Of a stretch of DNA of 64,000 nucleotides, positions 26,714 to 36,486 are shown one piece after another. This DNA comes from Haladaptatus halobius (lineage in GTDB: Archaea > Halobacteriota > Halobacteria > Halobacteriales > Haladaptataceae). The stretch's first letter is position 1. Each line of letters begins with the position of its first letter. The position numbers and the translations under genes were made by a program. Under the pieces are notes generated by a model that was not told the DNA's origin, did not search any database, and worked only from the letters and a program-made list of their open reading frames with translations. Where the stretch lies: assembly GCF_020618475.1 (NCBI RefSeq), contig NZ_CP085339.1, positions 1 through 64,000 of the forward strand, in the 5' to 3' direction.

Positions 26714-27436
26714 TCAGTCAGCCTGCGCTCGGAGTGTCAGTAGTTCCGGTCGTTCCAGAGCGGCTGCATAACGATCGGGATCATACTCCTGAAACTCCTC
26801 AGGAGGAACAGGCTCGTGAACCATCTCAATCCGCCAGCCTGTCGTTGTAATCGCGTTGAGAACTAAAGACATTGGTCGGTAGTAAGTCGGCAGGTCGACA
26901 GACCCCCAATTGCTGACAAATCCAACAGTGTCAGTGTATTGTTCTACCTCCCCAAACTCCTTGAGATATTGGGGATGCACGGTCGTGATGACGAGTATTG
27001 TACTGTCAGTCGCAACTTCTCGGAAGCCAGCGAAGATTGGCTTCCACGATTCAATATGACTGAGGACGAGGTGTGAAAGGATCACATCAACGGATCCCTC
27101 TACAAGCTCTGAAACATCAGTCAGCGAGCCATGCCGGAACGTCGCAACGTCACCGTATCGGTCACGAGCAGTTGCGATCGCTTTGCCGGCAATATCAACA
27201 CCAACGACATCTGCTCCACGATTGAGGAACCACTCAACGTGATCGCCACGTCCACAGCCAGCAAGTAAGACGTGAGTTCCCTCAATATTCGGGAGGAGAT
27301 CCGTTGTTGCCGGCCATGCGAAGGTTCGTTGATACGGGCTCGTCCCCCACGGATTACCGAGATCGTCCGAGTCTGTTTGCTCAGTGAGCGTGTTGTACCC
27401 TTTCTCTGGGTCAGTTGGATTATTGTCGTTTACCAA
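26714..27436 (-). CDS. Class I SAM-dependent methyltransferase
   Basis: A 240-residue methyltransferase. Motif I is HVLLAGCGRGDHVEWFLNRGADVVGVDIAG (SAM-binding loop AGCGRGD and the acidic end of strand 2, VDIA). Post-I GSLTDVSELVEGSVDVILSHLVLSHIE follows. The substrate domain near the C-terminus is short (YYRPMSLVLNAITTTGWRIEMVHEP). Such enzymes methylate small molecules such as ubiquinone-like compounds, or unknown targets. It stands alone; the frame starts at ATG 27436. It shares no operon with the divergent SDR gene. Confidence 0.88.
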   Translation of the reverse strand: MVNDNNPTDPEKGYNTLTEQTDSDDLGNPWGTSPYQRTFAWPATTDLLPNIEGTHVLLAGCGRGDHVEWFLNRGADVVGVDIAGKAIATARDRYGDVATFRHGSLTDVSELVEGSVDVILSHLVLSHIESWKPIFAGFREVATDSTILVITTVHPQYLKEFGEVEQYTDTVGFVSNWGSVDLPTYYRPMSLVLNAITTTGWRIEMVHEPVPPEEFQEYDPDRYAAALERPELLTLRAQAD

Positions 27437-27647
27437 GTGCGTCCCTCGACCAAACGGTTGTAACGATTCGTGATATAATTCCCGGGACGATCACCAATGA
27501 GTCGAAGAGACTGTTACTGCTGCCTTCAGTTGCTAAATATACGCCCTTTATTCAGCAAACGCTCAGCGAACTCCATAACTCGTGATACGGATTGCATAGG
27601 AAGAAGGAGAACAATGAATGTCGTACTGTAATCACTCTTGATAGCCT

Positions 27648-28283
27648 ATGGCCTCGCAGACTCACTGTCCAACACGATTAGAAGGCAAAGTAGCGGTTAT
27701 CACAGGATCCATCCACGGCATTGGGCTCGGAATCGCCCGGAAATTCGCCACTGAAGGAGCATCCATTATTGTGAACGACCAGGGTGAATACGACGGCGAG
27801 AGAGTTGTGGATGAGCTGGACAGTGATGCTCTCTATGTTGAGGCAGATGTCCGTGATCCAGCACAGATCAAAGAGCTTGTTGCGACGGCAGTTGACGACT
27901 TTGGGCACATCGATGTTCTGGTAAACAACGTGGGAGACGGTCGAAATGGTCCACCTGACGAAGTGACGCTTGACGACTGGGAGTTTACGATGGAAACAAC
28001 GCTGCGAAGCCAGTGGCTCTGTACCAAATACGCGATGGAACACATGCCACGAGGGGGGAGTATCATCAATATCTCCTCGGCGAACGCGTCGGCAGCCTCA
28101 CCAGGATTCTTTCCATATAACGTGGCGAAGGCAGGAGTGAATGGCTTGACTCGTGCCCTTGCAATTGAACTCGGCCCCTTAGACATTCGAGTGAACGCAA
28201 TCGAACCCGGCATGATCGAGGTCGACAATCCAGACCTCTCTCGAGCTGAGCTTGAGCAAGATCAGAAAATCGACCTTTCATGA
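27648..28283 (+). CDS. Short-chain dehydrogenase/reductase, C-terminally truncated
   Basis: 211 residues of a classical SDR with intact N-terminal two thirds. The cofactor loop TGSIHGIG is at residues 19-26, NNVG at 93-96, the catalytic Ser at 143-144, and Tyr157/Lys161 in PYNVAKAG. The substrate-binding loop starts at EPGMIEVDNP but the protein ends soon after at KIDLS. A typical member goes on for another 40-45 residues (last helix and strand), so the gene has lost its 3' end near 28280. It may still fold poorly; activity is doubtful. The 210-base gap upstream holds its promoter. Confidence 0.8.
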   Translation: MASQTHCPTRLEGKVAVITGSIHGIGLGIARKFATEGASIIVNDQGEYDGERVVDELDSDALYVEADVRDPAQIKELVATAVDDFGHIDVLVNNVGDGRNGPPDEVTLDDWEFTMETTLRSQWLCTKYAMEHMPRGGSIINISSANASAASPGFFPYNVAKAGVNGLTRALAIELGPLDIRVNAIEPGMIEVDNPDLSRAELEQDQKIDLS

Positions 28284-28533
28284 GAGATAGTACATGACTA
28301 ATCCGCCTAGCCGACATCAGCTGTACAAGTAGCAGGGTTCGATAGACCTGAGGTACCACCTGAAACTGCTCAGAGACGTTTGAGCTTCTTGCGGAACTGG
28401 GTGTGACGATTTAGAGGCGTCTCTAAACACCAGTTACAGGGCTCTCTCAACTTCCTCAGTCTCGTGCTCAACACCGAGAACTGGTTCGAGCAAATCATAG
28501 GAACTGACTTCTATACATGAGCCTAGCGTACGA

Positions 28534-30228
28534 TTACATGAGCCGATACACTTGTGCTTCGTACGGTCGCAGATCGACAGCATCGGGAGGCTCACTCACT
28601 CTTTTGTTGTAATTGCCAATTAGCACCTCACTATCTTCATAGCTGATTTGATCAGGGAGTTCAAATGAAGATGCTCCCCCAGAGAAATTGAGAATCACCA
28701 GTAGTTGTTCGTCTCCGAGTGTCCGTGTGTAGGCGTAGATCTGTTCGTGGTCGGGAAGTAGGAGTTTGTACTCTCCGTAGATCATGACGGAGTACTCCTT
28801 GCGAAGCGCGATTAGGCGTCGGTAGTAGTTCCAGACCGAATCAGAGTTGGCTATCGCCTGCTCGGCGTTGATTTCCGGATAATTTGGATTCACCTGGATC
28901 CAAGGCTCGCTATCAGTGAAACCTGCGTTTGATTCATCAGTCCATTGCATCGGTGTTCGGGCATTGTCTCGACTACGAGCATGCACTAGGTCTGCGATTT
29001 CACTAAAGCCGTCAATTTTACCCTGTTCAATGGCGCGTTCGACGCGTTGAATGGTGTCTACGTCTCGGTAGTCATCCAACCGGTCAAAGCGGACGTTCGT
29101 CATCCCGAGTTCCTCACCCTGATATATGTACGGCGTGCCGCGAAGCGTGTGTAGAAGTGTCGCTAGAAGCTTCGCCGATTCGACTCGATACTCACCGTTA
29201 TTGCCAAAGCGCGACACCTGTCGAGGCTGGTCGTGGTTACTCAGATAGAGGGCATTCCATCCGTCCTTGTACAGTGCAGTCTGCCATTTAGTGAGTACTT
29301 CTTTGAAGTCGGTAAGTTGCCATTCGACGACGTTCCACAGGCTCGTGCCACGATCTAGGTACATATGCTCGAAGTGGAAGATCATTTCCAGCCCCTGATC
29401 GCCGGGTTCGAGGTACTGCAACGCCTCTTCGAGTGTAGTGTACATCTCGCCGACGGTCATGACGTCCCGATCAGCTAGCACCTCCTGATTCATTTCTCGA
29501 AGGTAATCATGTATCTCGGGCCCGTCAACAAAGTGTTCTATACCCGGGAGCCAGCTTTCAGGATCGCCATCAGGAAGTCCCTTCGACTTCGAGAGGAGAT
29601 TGATCACGTCCATCCGAAAGCCATCGACTCCTTTCTCAAGCCACCACCGTATTATCGTGTAGATATCCTCACGGACGGCAGGATTCTCCCAGTTCAGATC
29701 GGGTTGTTTCTCGTCGAATAGGTGGAGGTAGTACTCGTCCGTAGCTTCGTCATAGGTCCAAGCTGACCCACCGAAAACCGACTCCCAGTTGTTCGGCGGC
29801 TCGTCGTTATTCCCTGGTCGCCAAATGTAATACTCACGATATGTATTTTCCGTCGACGATCGGGATTTGAGAAACCACGAGTGCTCATCGGAGGTATGGT
29901 TGACAACGAGATCCATGATGAGTCTGATATCCCGCGCATGCAGCTCGGCGAGAAGCTCCTCTCAGTCGGCCATCGTCCCGAACTCGTTCATAATCGCGTA
30001 GTAGTCCGCGATATCGTAGCCCATGTCCGCGTTCGGTGAGTGATAGACGGGATTGAGCCAGACGATATCAATGCCGAGCTGCTCCAAGTAGTCGAGTTTC
30101 TGGAGGATGCCTTGGATATCGTCGATTCCATCCCCGTCCGAGTCGTTGAAGCTCCACGGGTAAATCTGATAGACGACTGCTTCCTTCCACCAAACTCGCT
30201 GCTCACCTGCACGATCGGTTTCTTCCAT
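28534..30228 (-). pseudogene. GH13 oligo-1,6-/alpha-glucosidase with a single in-frame TGA
   Basis: One continuous frame of 565 codons, broken only by TGA at 29962-29964 (codon 89). Before it: WWKEAVVYQIYPWSFNDSDGDGIDD (a Ca-binding-like DGDG loop) and IVWLNPVYHSPNADMGYDI. After it: MDLVVNHTSDEHSWF, the catalytic nucleophile in DGFRMDV, the acid/base Glu in TVGEMYT and the third Asp in SNHDQPR, then a C-terminal beta domain. Homologues commonly have Trp at this place (MADWEELL), so TGG to TGA is the likely change. All active-site residues are kept, so the loss is recent, or the stop is read through. Product would hydrolyse short alpha-glucosides in the cytoplasm. 14 bases follow the TrmB gene. 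Confidence 0.85.
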
Positions 30229-30242
30229 CGACTAATCTCTTC

Positions 30243-31325
30243 TCACGTGTTCGATGTTGTGTCTTCGACGACCACTCGATCTGCCTCGATATCTTCAAGC
30301 GTTGCGCCATGTCCACCGATTGTATACCGATCTTCGTCCGTCTCCATGACGAGTGTGGCCTGCTCGATCAAGTGGAATAGCGACGCCGATCCATCAGTCG
30401 CTGGCTCGCCCGCGTACTGGATGTCGACGATTCGTCCCAAGAACTCACAGGAGCGTTTCGTGTGTGTCCACCGGCCGTGAACCCGAGCGGTCACCGTCAC
30501 GTCGTCTCGCAAAAGCGGTTCAACCATGCGAATGCAACCGCGGATTTCCCCGAAGACAACTGGCAGTTGCGTCGTGGAATCTCTGTATACCGACTCGGCG
30601 ATCTCTGATAGCCCTGCCAGATAAAACCAGAACACGAATTCGTGAAGGGGATCATCGACGAGGATGCCATATTCGTCAGGTGAATCGATATAGAGCGCGA
30701 AACCGACCTTTCGATGGTCGATCAGTGCGGCGAACGGTTTTCCCCAACACGGAACTGTCCGTTGAACCTCCGTACAAACGCCTTCAAAATCCTCTGTCTG
30801 GAGCGAGAGCTCTTCATCCGGCAAAGGTTGGATCACGACATGAGTGTAAACGCCACGCTCGTGGGCCTCGCGAAGCGCGGGTCGGAGTTCCTGGAACTGG
30901 ACAGATGTTACCGACAGAAGCACGTAGTCCTCGGCGTCCCGAATGTCACGTTTGGTTTGTTCAAAGACTGTTTCGAACCGCCGAACGATAGTGATCTCGT
31001 GGTCGTGAGCTTCCGGCTGGTGCCAGCGCGTTTCGATCTCTTCGATAGCGGTTTCGAAACGCCCAATGCGAGTCCTGATGGCTGCGAGTGCATCGGCTGG
31101 ATCGGTTGCGCGGGCGTATAACTGGTCTTGTTCGTAGGTGACAACGTAACCGTTGTCTTCCAAGTCGCGGAGGACATCGTAGATACGTGGTCCTGGAACA
31201 CCGCTTGCGGTTGCTACCTCACTTGCCGACGCTGCGCCGAGTTCAAGGAGCGTGACGTAGGCGTTTGCCTGATAGGGGGACAACCCAGCGTCTTTTAGCA
31301 CGGAAATGAGTTCACCGGTTTCCAT
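30243..31325 (-). CDS. TrmB-family sugar-responsive regulator
   Basis: A 360-residue TrmB-type regulator. The winged helix is residues 1-75 (LKDAGLSPYQANAYVTLLELG, then SASEVATASGVPGPRIYDVLRDLEDNGYV). A coiled-coil linker (ALAAIRTRIGRFETAIEEIETRW) follows, then a phospholipase-D-like fold (about 110-250) and a sugar-binding C-terminal region. Haloarchaeal TrmB proteins control sugar and gluconeogenesis genes. It lies directly upstream of the GH13 gene (14-base gap) and so is very likely its regulator and co-transcribed with it. A perfect small inverted repeat just in front of the start may be its own operator. Confidence 0.88.
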   Translation of the reverse strand: METGELISVLKDAGLSPYQANAYVTLLELGAASASEVATASGVPGPRIYDVLRDLEDNGYVVTYEQDQLYARATDPADALAAIRTRIGRFETAIEEIETRWHQPEAHDHEITIVRRFETVFEQTKRDIRDAEDYVLLSVTSVQFQELRPALREAHERGVYTHVVIQPLPDEELSLQTEDFEGVCTEVQRTVPCWGKPFAALIDHRKVGFALYIDSPDEYGILVDDPLHEFVFWFYLAGLSEIAESVYRDSTTQLPVVFGEIRGCIRMVEPLLRDDVTVTARVHGRWTHTKRSCEFLGRIVDIQYAGEPATDGSASLFHLIEQATLVMETDEDRYTIGGHGATLEDIEADRVVVEDTTSNT

Positions 31326-31333
31326 GATCGGTT

Positions 31334-31346
31334 TGTACGAGGTACA
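31334..31346. promoter_or_regulatory. Candidate operator of the trmB-GH13 pair
   Basis: TGTAC-GAG-GTACA is a perfect 5-base inverted repeat with 3-base spacer, starting 9 bases upstream of the TrmB start codon. Published TrmB sites in Halobacterium differ (TACT-N7-8-GAGTA), so this may be a variant, or chance. Position and symmetry fit self-regulation. Confidence 0.35.
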
Positions 31347-31621
31347 TGGCTAAATCAGGAATGTTGAGTGGCTAGGAGCTACTGGTACGTTTATGTGTCT
31401 GAAATGATTTTTCTGATGATCTGAGTGTTCGGTGTGCATGCTTATCCAGTGCCCGCTGCCGAGGAAACACCGGCGATGAACCACCACTTGGTGCCGGCGC
31501 TCGGTTCCTGGTTTTTCTGTTCTTCGTTTGAGAGATTCCGGTGATGCTTCCATGCCATTGTAAGAGCTGGTAGGTGGGAAGAGGAGATAAAACTTATCAA
31601 TTTTATTAACAATAGGTGTTG

Positions 31622-31643
31622 TAGGACAACAGGCGTTGTCCTA
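31622..31643. repeat. Perfect inverted repeat, 9-4-9
   Basis: TAGGACAAC, spacer AGGC, GTTGTCCTA. It has no T-run after it, so it is a poor terminator; it could be an operator or the foot of an element. It lies about 300 bases upstream of the TrmB gene. Confidence 0.5.
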
Positions 31644-31690
31644 GTTCTCGATTTCATTCGAGACGAGGAGTGTTATCCGTCGCTTTCCCG

Positions 31691-31778
31691 AATAAGCGGA
31701 AGTGCAACACCCCCGGTACCCCCGACTCAATCTGTGCGCAGGCCGTAATACAGCTCCACGGCGACGCTAAGTCGGGGG
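31691..31778 (+). repeat. GCGGAAGTG repeat, copy B, with long-range hairpin
   Basis: Core AATAAGCGGAAGTGCAACAC followed by a 9-base perfect stem: CCCCCGACT (31719-31727) pairs with AGTCGGGGG (31770-31778) across 42 bases. The first 30 bases match 2605-2634 almost exactly. The element resembles the structured right end (guide-RNA-like part) of IS200/IS605-family elements with tnpB. No tnpB is left. Confidence 0.5.
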
Positions 31779-31900
31779 ATGGACGCCGACGCGACGTGCG
31801 AGGATTCTGCGGTTCGCACTTCGTGAGCCCGCAGTTCCGCTGGCCTCGAACGAACTCGGATTTCGGTTCGCATTCGATTCACGATTCGAATACGTTCGGT

Positions 31901-32879
31901 TTACGACCGCGACCGCTTCGGTGCGTGTTCTTCGGTCGCGTCAAGCCGCCGTTTGGCAACGACCAGCAGCGCCATGGCACCAAGCGAGAAGAAAACGTTC
32001 CCGGCCGCGTCGACGAGCGGGTCGGTGTCACCGATCGAGGGGACCTGTACGAATCCGTATCAGACGTACGTCAATAGCAGGCCAGCGGGAACGGCGAAAT
32101 CGTGGTGCGAGGACCAGCCAGGTCGACTGGACCAGCGCAGGAACAGGCCACCGCCGAGTAGCACCAGTCCAACCATTCCGGCCGCGTTCAGGGCGGCGGG
32201 AATCACGTCGTGGACGATGGAGAGCGACATGAACGTGGACCCAAGCATGAAGGCCGTCGCGCCGACGACTCGGGCGTTGGGCGCGTGTTTCGTGGCGGTA
32301 CTGGCAGTGTTGGTGCTCCCAGTGGCTCTCTCGACGCGACCGAGACCGACTGCGACGGCCACTAGCACCACGACGACGACCGCGCTGCCGACCAACTGCG
32401 CCCGCGAGGCCACGAAGGGGTCCTGTTGCTGGAAGACGAACAGCATCGCACAGCCGGCCACGAAGATGACCGCTGTCGTTGCGAGTCCCACGGACCCAGC
32501 CACGGTGCGTGGCGGCGTTCGGGTGTCAGGCTCTCGACCAGCGCGATGGGCACCGCGGTGCTCCAAATCGTGTGGATCCCCAGCACGAAGACAGTCCACC
32601 AAACGCTGATTCCCAGCCCGCTCACGTAGCCGTAGTCGAGCAATCGCAATCCGAGGTAGTCGGGATTGAACTGCGACTGGGTGACGAACGCCTCCTCTAC
32701 GACGGCGTAGACCAGCCCGAGGACGACCATGCTCGGCCACCCGAGCCGCAAGCGACGCATCGTCTCGCGTATCAACAGCGCGCCATCGCGCCGAAGGACA
32801 TGTAATCACGGCGTTCGTCGCACCACAGAATCAGTGACGCCACCGACGTGAACGAACTGACCGAACGTTGAGTGGACAT
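31901..32879 (-). pseudogene. Multi-helix membrane protein, three lesions
   Basis: ATG 32879 starts MSTQRSVSSFTSVASLILW and runs to about 32790, where a frameshift moves the sequence to LLIRETMRRLRLGWPSMVVLGLVYAVVEEAFV and WWTVFVLGIHTIWSTAVPIA. A second shift near 32530 leads into GLATTAVIFVAGCAMLFVF and FMLGSTFMSLSIVHDVIPA. TGA at 32060-32062 (where YVWYG is expected) interrupts it again, after which the same frame continues to TAA 31901-31903. The set of helices suggests a haloarchaeal membrane protein of unknown role with about 320 residues. Base composition is much more GC-rich than the left part of the window. Confidence 0.7.
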
Positions 32880-33374
32880 GTCTTCTTCCGGCCGAATTAC
32901 TATTCCGAGTGCAGACGACTAGATTTAACCAAGAGTGAAGTAGTAAAGTAGATAACTGAACTGTAGCCTATATCATTGTAAACTGCCTTGGGATTCAGCA
33001 TTGTCGGAGAACAATATTCTTCTTGTATTGAAAAGTCTTAATCTGATTCTCTGAACAGTCGCTTTCTGCTTAAAATTTAAGCGAAAGTGGAATCCGACGG
33101 GCCGCCACCCTCGGGGGAGCAGATTTCGTTTGAACAATGAGCCAGCACCGTCCGAATCCCGGTATTGGCCCCTCTATCGTCTCAGATTTGAGAGAGGCTA
33201 ACAATCTTCGAATATCGTCGATGTGTTGCCTTCGCAACCGTCGTTGTTGTATTCACCCGCTGTCCCCCGTAGGTATCACAAGGAGTGATGAGCGAATGGG
33301 ACGAAGGAACGAATGCTTGAATTCCTGGGGCTGGCCACACCGTCCGATCCCGAGTAGCCTCTCGGAGACGACGG
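32880..33374. other. Intergenic region with repeat C
   Basis: 495 bases with no credible gene. The only feature is the repeat C element at 33077-33130. Small ORFs here have no domain and atypical codon use. Confidence 0.4.
33077..33130 (+). repeat. GCGGAAGTG-type repeat, copy C
   Basis: TAAGCGAAAGTGGAATCCGAC followed by GCCGCCACCCTCGGGGGAGCAGA. It aligns with copy D at 41184 (CACCGCCCTCAAGGAAGCACGA in the second part). Of the five copies this one is closest to what I recall of IS1341-type right ends in haloarchaea. Inference only. Confidence 0.45.
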
Positions 33375-33815
33375 CTACGCCGCGTTGGTAGCCTCGAAGG
33401 CGTTGCGAACCCCGTCGCTCGGTGCGAGTTCGTCTAGTTCGTGCTGGATGTCCAAGTCCGAGTCCACTTCTCCACGCCGTTGCAGGGCGGCCAGTCGAGC
33501 AAGATACGACAGTCGGAACAGCCAAACGTCGTGGTCGACGTCATCAGCTGATTCGATATGGAACGTCGTCGCGTTCGAGTTTGGAACCACATGGTGTTCC
33601 TTTGTTTGACCCTCCTCGATCAGCTGGTCTCGGAGCGGTTTCGGATACCCGATATCTGCCAGTCTCGGGTGAAGATGTCCGATTTCGCTGCCAGCGACGT
33701 TGAAGCTCGTCGAATTGAATCGGCCTTCGCCCAGTTCGATGTGTGGCCATGATGCGACCATCTCGATGATCTGATCGCTCGGGCTCCGGGACCGAGCAGA
33801 CTCGTCGTCGTGCAT
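33375..33815 (-). CDS. DUF5519 (luciferase-like) domain protein
   Basis: A 146-residue protein of the DUF5519 family: HIELGEGRFNSTSFNVAGSEIGHLHPRLADIGYPKPLRDQLIEEG with the conserved HxH and PKPL features, then KEHHVVPNSNATTFHI, and a final helix VWLFRLSYLARLA. The family has no known activity; the name luciferase domain comes from weak similarity. The gene is complete and lies on the same strand as an alpha/beta hydrolase 54 bases upstream, so the two could form an operon. GC-rich codon use. Confidence 0.82.
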   Translation of the reverse strand: MHDDESARSRSPSDQIIEMVASWPHIELGEGRFNSTSFNVAGSEIGHLHPRLADIGYPKPLRDQLIEEGQTKEHHVVPNSNATTFHIESADDVDHDVWLFRLSYLARLAALQRRGEVDSDLDIQHELDELAPSDGVRNAFEATNAA

Positions 33816-33869
33816 GTCAATTACTCCCAGTCACCCTAGGGTTGGCAACGAGATAGCTGTTGTTCGTCA

Positions 33870-34700
33870 TTAGGCTTTATGCGAATCGTTCGTCGCATTC
33901 TGGGTATCCTGTACGTGGTTCGTGAAAAATTCTGTCAGGACTGGAGCCATCGTCTCGGGCGCGGCCCGGATGGGCTCGCCCTCGAGCGTTTGTCGTGTCG
34001 CGTGCGGCATCGTTGTCGCCAGCGTGTCGGCTGCTTGTCGAAAGCTCGGGGGACTCACGCTCCCGTCGAGCACGAGCGTCGGCATTGTCGATCGTTTCGC
34101 GTCGTCGACCGGAACAGTGCCATCGTCCAGGATGGCGTTGTCATAGGCCAGCGTCGGTGCCACACCTTCCATGAGCGGCCACTCCGGCCCCCGTTTCATG
34201 TCCTCGAGCATTTCGGGAGGCACCATGTCGGCGAGGAAGAACTCGATCACCTCGTCGCGCTTGCCGGCTTTCAGGAGGTCGTCCATCTCCTGCCGGAACT
34301 CCGAAAATTGTTGTTCAGCCTCCTCGCCGACCTCGACCGGCGGCTGGTTGAGAGCGAGCTTGGTGACCTTCTCCGGTTCGAGTTGGCTAGCCGCCTTCAA
34401 GGCGAGGACGGCGCCTGACGAGATCCCGTAGAGGTACGCCAAACCGCCTGCCTCGTCGATGAGGGCATCGATGTCTTCGATTTCCCGCTTGATGGCGTAG
34501 GGCACGGTGTCCGTGCTCTTGCCACGGCCACGGCGATCGTAGGTGTACGCCGTGAAGTCAGAAGAGAGCGCGGCCGCTAGGGATCCAAGGCCGAAATTGC
34601 CTCGGTAGGCCAATGCGCCATCGACAAGAAAGACTGCTGGTCCCTGTCCCGTCTTCTCGTACGCAATTTTTGTACCGTCTTTCGATATCACTTGTGGCAT
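33870..34700 (-). CDS. Alpha/beta hydrolase
   Basis: From ATG 34700 the product has 276 residues. It begins MPQVISKDGTKIAYEKTGQGPAV, has YDRRGRGKS in the first third and the nucleophile elbow GISSG (Ser94). The acid is probably Asp in LVLDGSVSP; the C-terminal His cannot be pinned with certainty (TMPHATRQTLEG). This pattern is common in haloarchaeal hydrolases annotated as esterase-like, with unknown substrate. The frame continues 53 codons upstream, but the domain starts at 34700. Same strand as the DUF5519 gene. Composition is GC-rich like that gene. Confidence 0.85.
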   Translation of the reverse strand: MPQVISKDGTKIAYEKTGQGPAVFLVDGALAYRGNFGLGSLAAALSSDFTAYTYDRRGRGKSTDTVPYAIKREIEDIDALIDEAGGLAYLYGISSGAVLALKAASQLEPEKVTKLALNQPPVEVGEEAEQQFSEFRQEMDDLLKAGKRDEVIEFFLADMVPPEMLEDMKRGPEWPLMEGVAPTLAYDNAILDDGTVPVDDAKRSTMPTLVLDGSVSPPSFRQAADTLATTMPHATRQTLEGEPIRAAPETMAPVLTEFFTNHVQDTQNATNDSHKA

Positions 34701-34806
34701 GTTCAATTCCCCTATCCTATACGTCATTCCTCTTATTGACAACCACGCTGAGCGCCCGTGGACGCACGAGCACGCTTGCTCGCTATAAACTTCTGAAGTA
34801 CACTGG

Positions 34807-35325
34807 TCATTCTGACATGAACCCTCCGAGCCCAGATTGCTCATGCTCCAGCGGCTCAATGACTGTGGGATCGTTGTGACTCGGATTGTTCACCCGCGTC
34901 GAGATCATGTACGCGGCCAAATCGTCCTCCGGATATGGTTGACACAATGCTTCCCGCTCGTCTGGCCCTGCCGAGAGCCACCGGTCTTCGTCATCACGTG
35001 CGAGTACAACGGGCATACGATCGTGGATTGGCTTCATCAGCTCGTTGGGTTCGATCGTCAGGATCGTCACACACGAATCGCTTGCTCGTCACCTTCCCAT
35101 ACCTCCCAGAGGCCAGCCATCGCGAACGCCGGAGTGTCCTCGCGACAAACTCTATATGGCTGCTTTGGTCCACCATTCTGTTTCTGCCACTCGTAGAATC
35201 CGGACGACAGGACAAGACACGGTCGGGATTCCCACGCATCCTGGAATACTCGTTTTCGCTGGCCGTTTCGGAACGGGCATTGATGATTCCCTCTTCGGGC
35301 TCGTCTGCCCAGAAGGGAATTAGCC
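34807..35325 (-). pseudogene. SRAP (HMCES-type) DNA-protein crosslink protein, N-terminus lost, two frameshifts
   Basis: Minus-strand pieces in three frames together give an SRAP domain: HWGLIPFWADEPEEGIINARSETASE, then KRVFQDAWESRPCLVLSSGFYEWQ, then TILTIEPNELMKPIHDRMPVVL and a normal tail. SRAP proteins shield abasic sites by crosslinking through the N-terminal Cys2. That Cys and about 70 residues are missing: homology stops at 35325, where a fragment of the four-helix family starts in the other direction. Frameshifts lie near 35265 and 35070. Not functional. Confidence 0.72.
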
Positions 35326-35686
35326 CCCAGTGGCACTGATCGATCTCGTCGGTTGCCTCATTCGTGATGACCTGGAGCGGCTCGAGGAGCTGTTCGTCCA
35401 GATCGATGCTGCCCGGCAGTTCCTAAAAATGGGCGTCATCGAACGACAACAGGCCCGCCTGTCTCGACTGTTGATCGGGACGGGGATCTCTGCCGTGATA
35501 CTCGCCGCGGTTGGCATCTTCACTTACTGCGATATCGTCGGGCTGAACCTCCCCCGTCCCACGCTCGTAGTCGTGGCGGGGACGCTCATCCCGCTTGCGA
35601 TCCTGGAGGCGTACGTCCTCCGCGTGGCGACGATTGCCCGCCAGACGGCGTCGTACGGGCCGTTCATCCCCGAGTCAGACGACTGA
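35324..35686 (+). pseudogene. C-terminal fragment of the four-helix membrane protein family
   Basis: The frame is open from just after TAG (35321-35323), with GTG 35330 as the first possible start. It encodes the end of a family member: DDLERLEELFVQIDAARQFLKMGV matches the AREHFKTLY region, followed by two membrane helices and LEAYVLRVATIARQTASYGPFIPE, equivalent to the KRTLAIGPFILR tail. It is 21 kb from the other copies and more GC-rich. It begins at a junction with the truncated SRAP gene. Confidence 0.65.
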
Positions 35687-35794
35687 CGGCCGCTCCGTTG
35701 CCGCCGACGGCCACCGATCGTCGAGGTCGTTCACTAGATGGCCGTCTCAACGCCCCCGTAACCATGATGGTTCGCGACAACGATATTACACGGG

Positions 35795-36379
35795 ATGCAG
35801 CGCGTCGACAGAGACACCATCGTTCACGACTGGCTCTTTCTTGAGCAGGAGACTGGGAATGTCGACGACGAAGTACACGTCGACAAACTCACTCCGGACG
35901 AGCAGTTCGAGCGACTGCGGACGTTGTGGTCACTACCGCGGTGGGATCTGGACAGCCTCTCGCTGGCGTAGTATCGGACTGAACTTAGCGAACCGCTGTT
36001 CTACTCGATCCGGCACGCGTGGGGCCAGTTCGGCGTCTCAGGGACGGTACTCGACGTTGCACAAGCAATTCACCGGGATGACCCCGGCCCGGAGTGACGG
36101 TCGGTGCTCGTCGAACACTCGGATCTCGTGGCCGAGGTCGAAAGCATCGTTGACCAGCTTCCGGATCCGCCCGACGGAAAACACGTCATCGAGTCGAAAC
36201 CGGGGCATACGCCGATGCTACTGGACGGCAACCACCGCGCGACGGCCATCGCGCTGCACCTGCTGCGGACTGGCGAGTTCGTGCCGGTGCCGGCGTACGT
36301 CGCGAAGCCGACGTACGTCCCGTTCACCTCCCTCGACGAGCGGTTGCAGGCAGTGATATTCGAGTACCGGCACACGTGA
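35795..36379 (+). pseudogene. ParB-like / nuclease-fold protein with two in-frame stops
   Basis: One frame of 195 codons from ATG 35795 to TGA 36377-36379 is interrupted by TAG (35969-35971) and TGA (36095-36097). The second half contains PMLLDGNHRATAIALHLL, the box-II-like motif of the ParB/sulfiredoxin fold. The first part (MQRVDRDTIVHDWLFLEQE...) is acidic and unassigned. Because the frame is otherwise undisturbed, these are two point nonsense mutations, not indels. No parA partner was found. Confidence 0.65.
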
Positions 36380-36486
36380 GGCAGTCTCCGGTCGACGTAG
36401 GACTACCGCGGACATCCGCCGCGGCGTCGCGGACGCCTCAGAAGAGGAAGTCGTCAAACCGCCTCGTCTCCCAGGCGTCAGGAGCG

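Larger units (their letters stand above)
31347..31900. other. Intergenic region with palindrome and repeat B
   Basis: 554 bases without a gene. It holds a perfect 9-base inverted repeat (TAGGACAAC-AGGC-GTTGTCCTA, 31622-31643) and the repeat-B/hairpin element (31691-31778). A minus-strand ORF about 31440-31550 gives a peptide that ends GTKWWFIAGVSSAAGTG; it might be the start of a lost membrane protein such as a sugar permease, which would suit the TrmB neighbour, but this is speculative. From about 31.7 kb the base composition becomes clearly more GC-rich. Confidence 0.4.

Noticed and set aside
35595..36356. 253-codon plus-strand ORF
   Set aside because: Ser/Arg-rich out-of-frame shadow over the membrane-family fragment and the ParB-like pseudogene.
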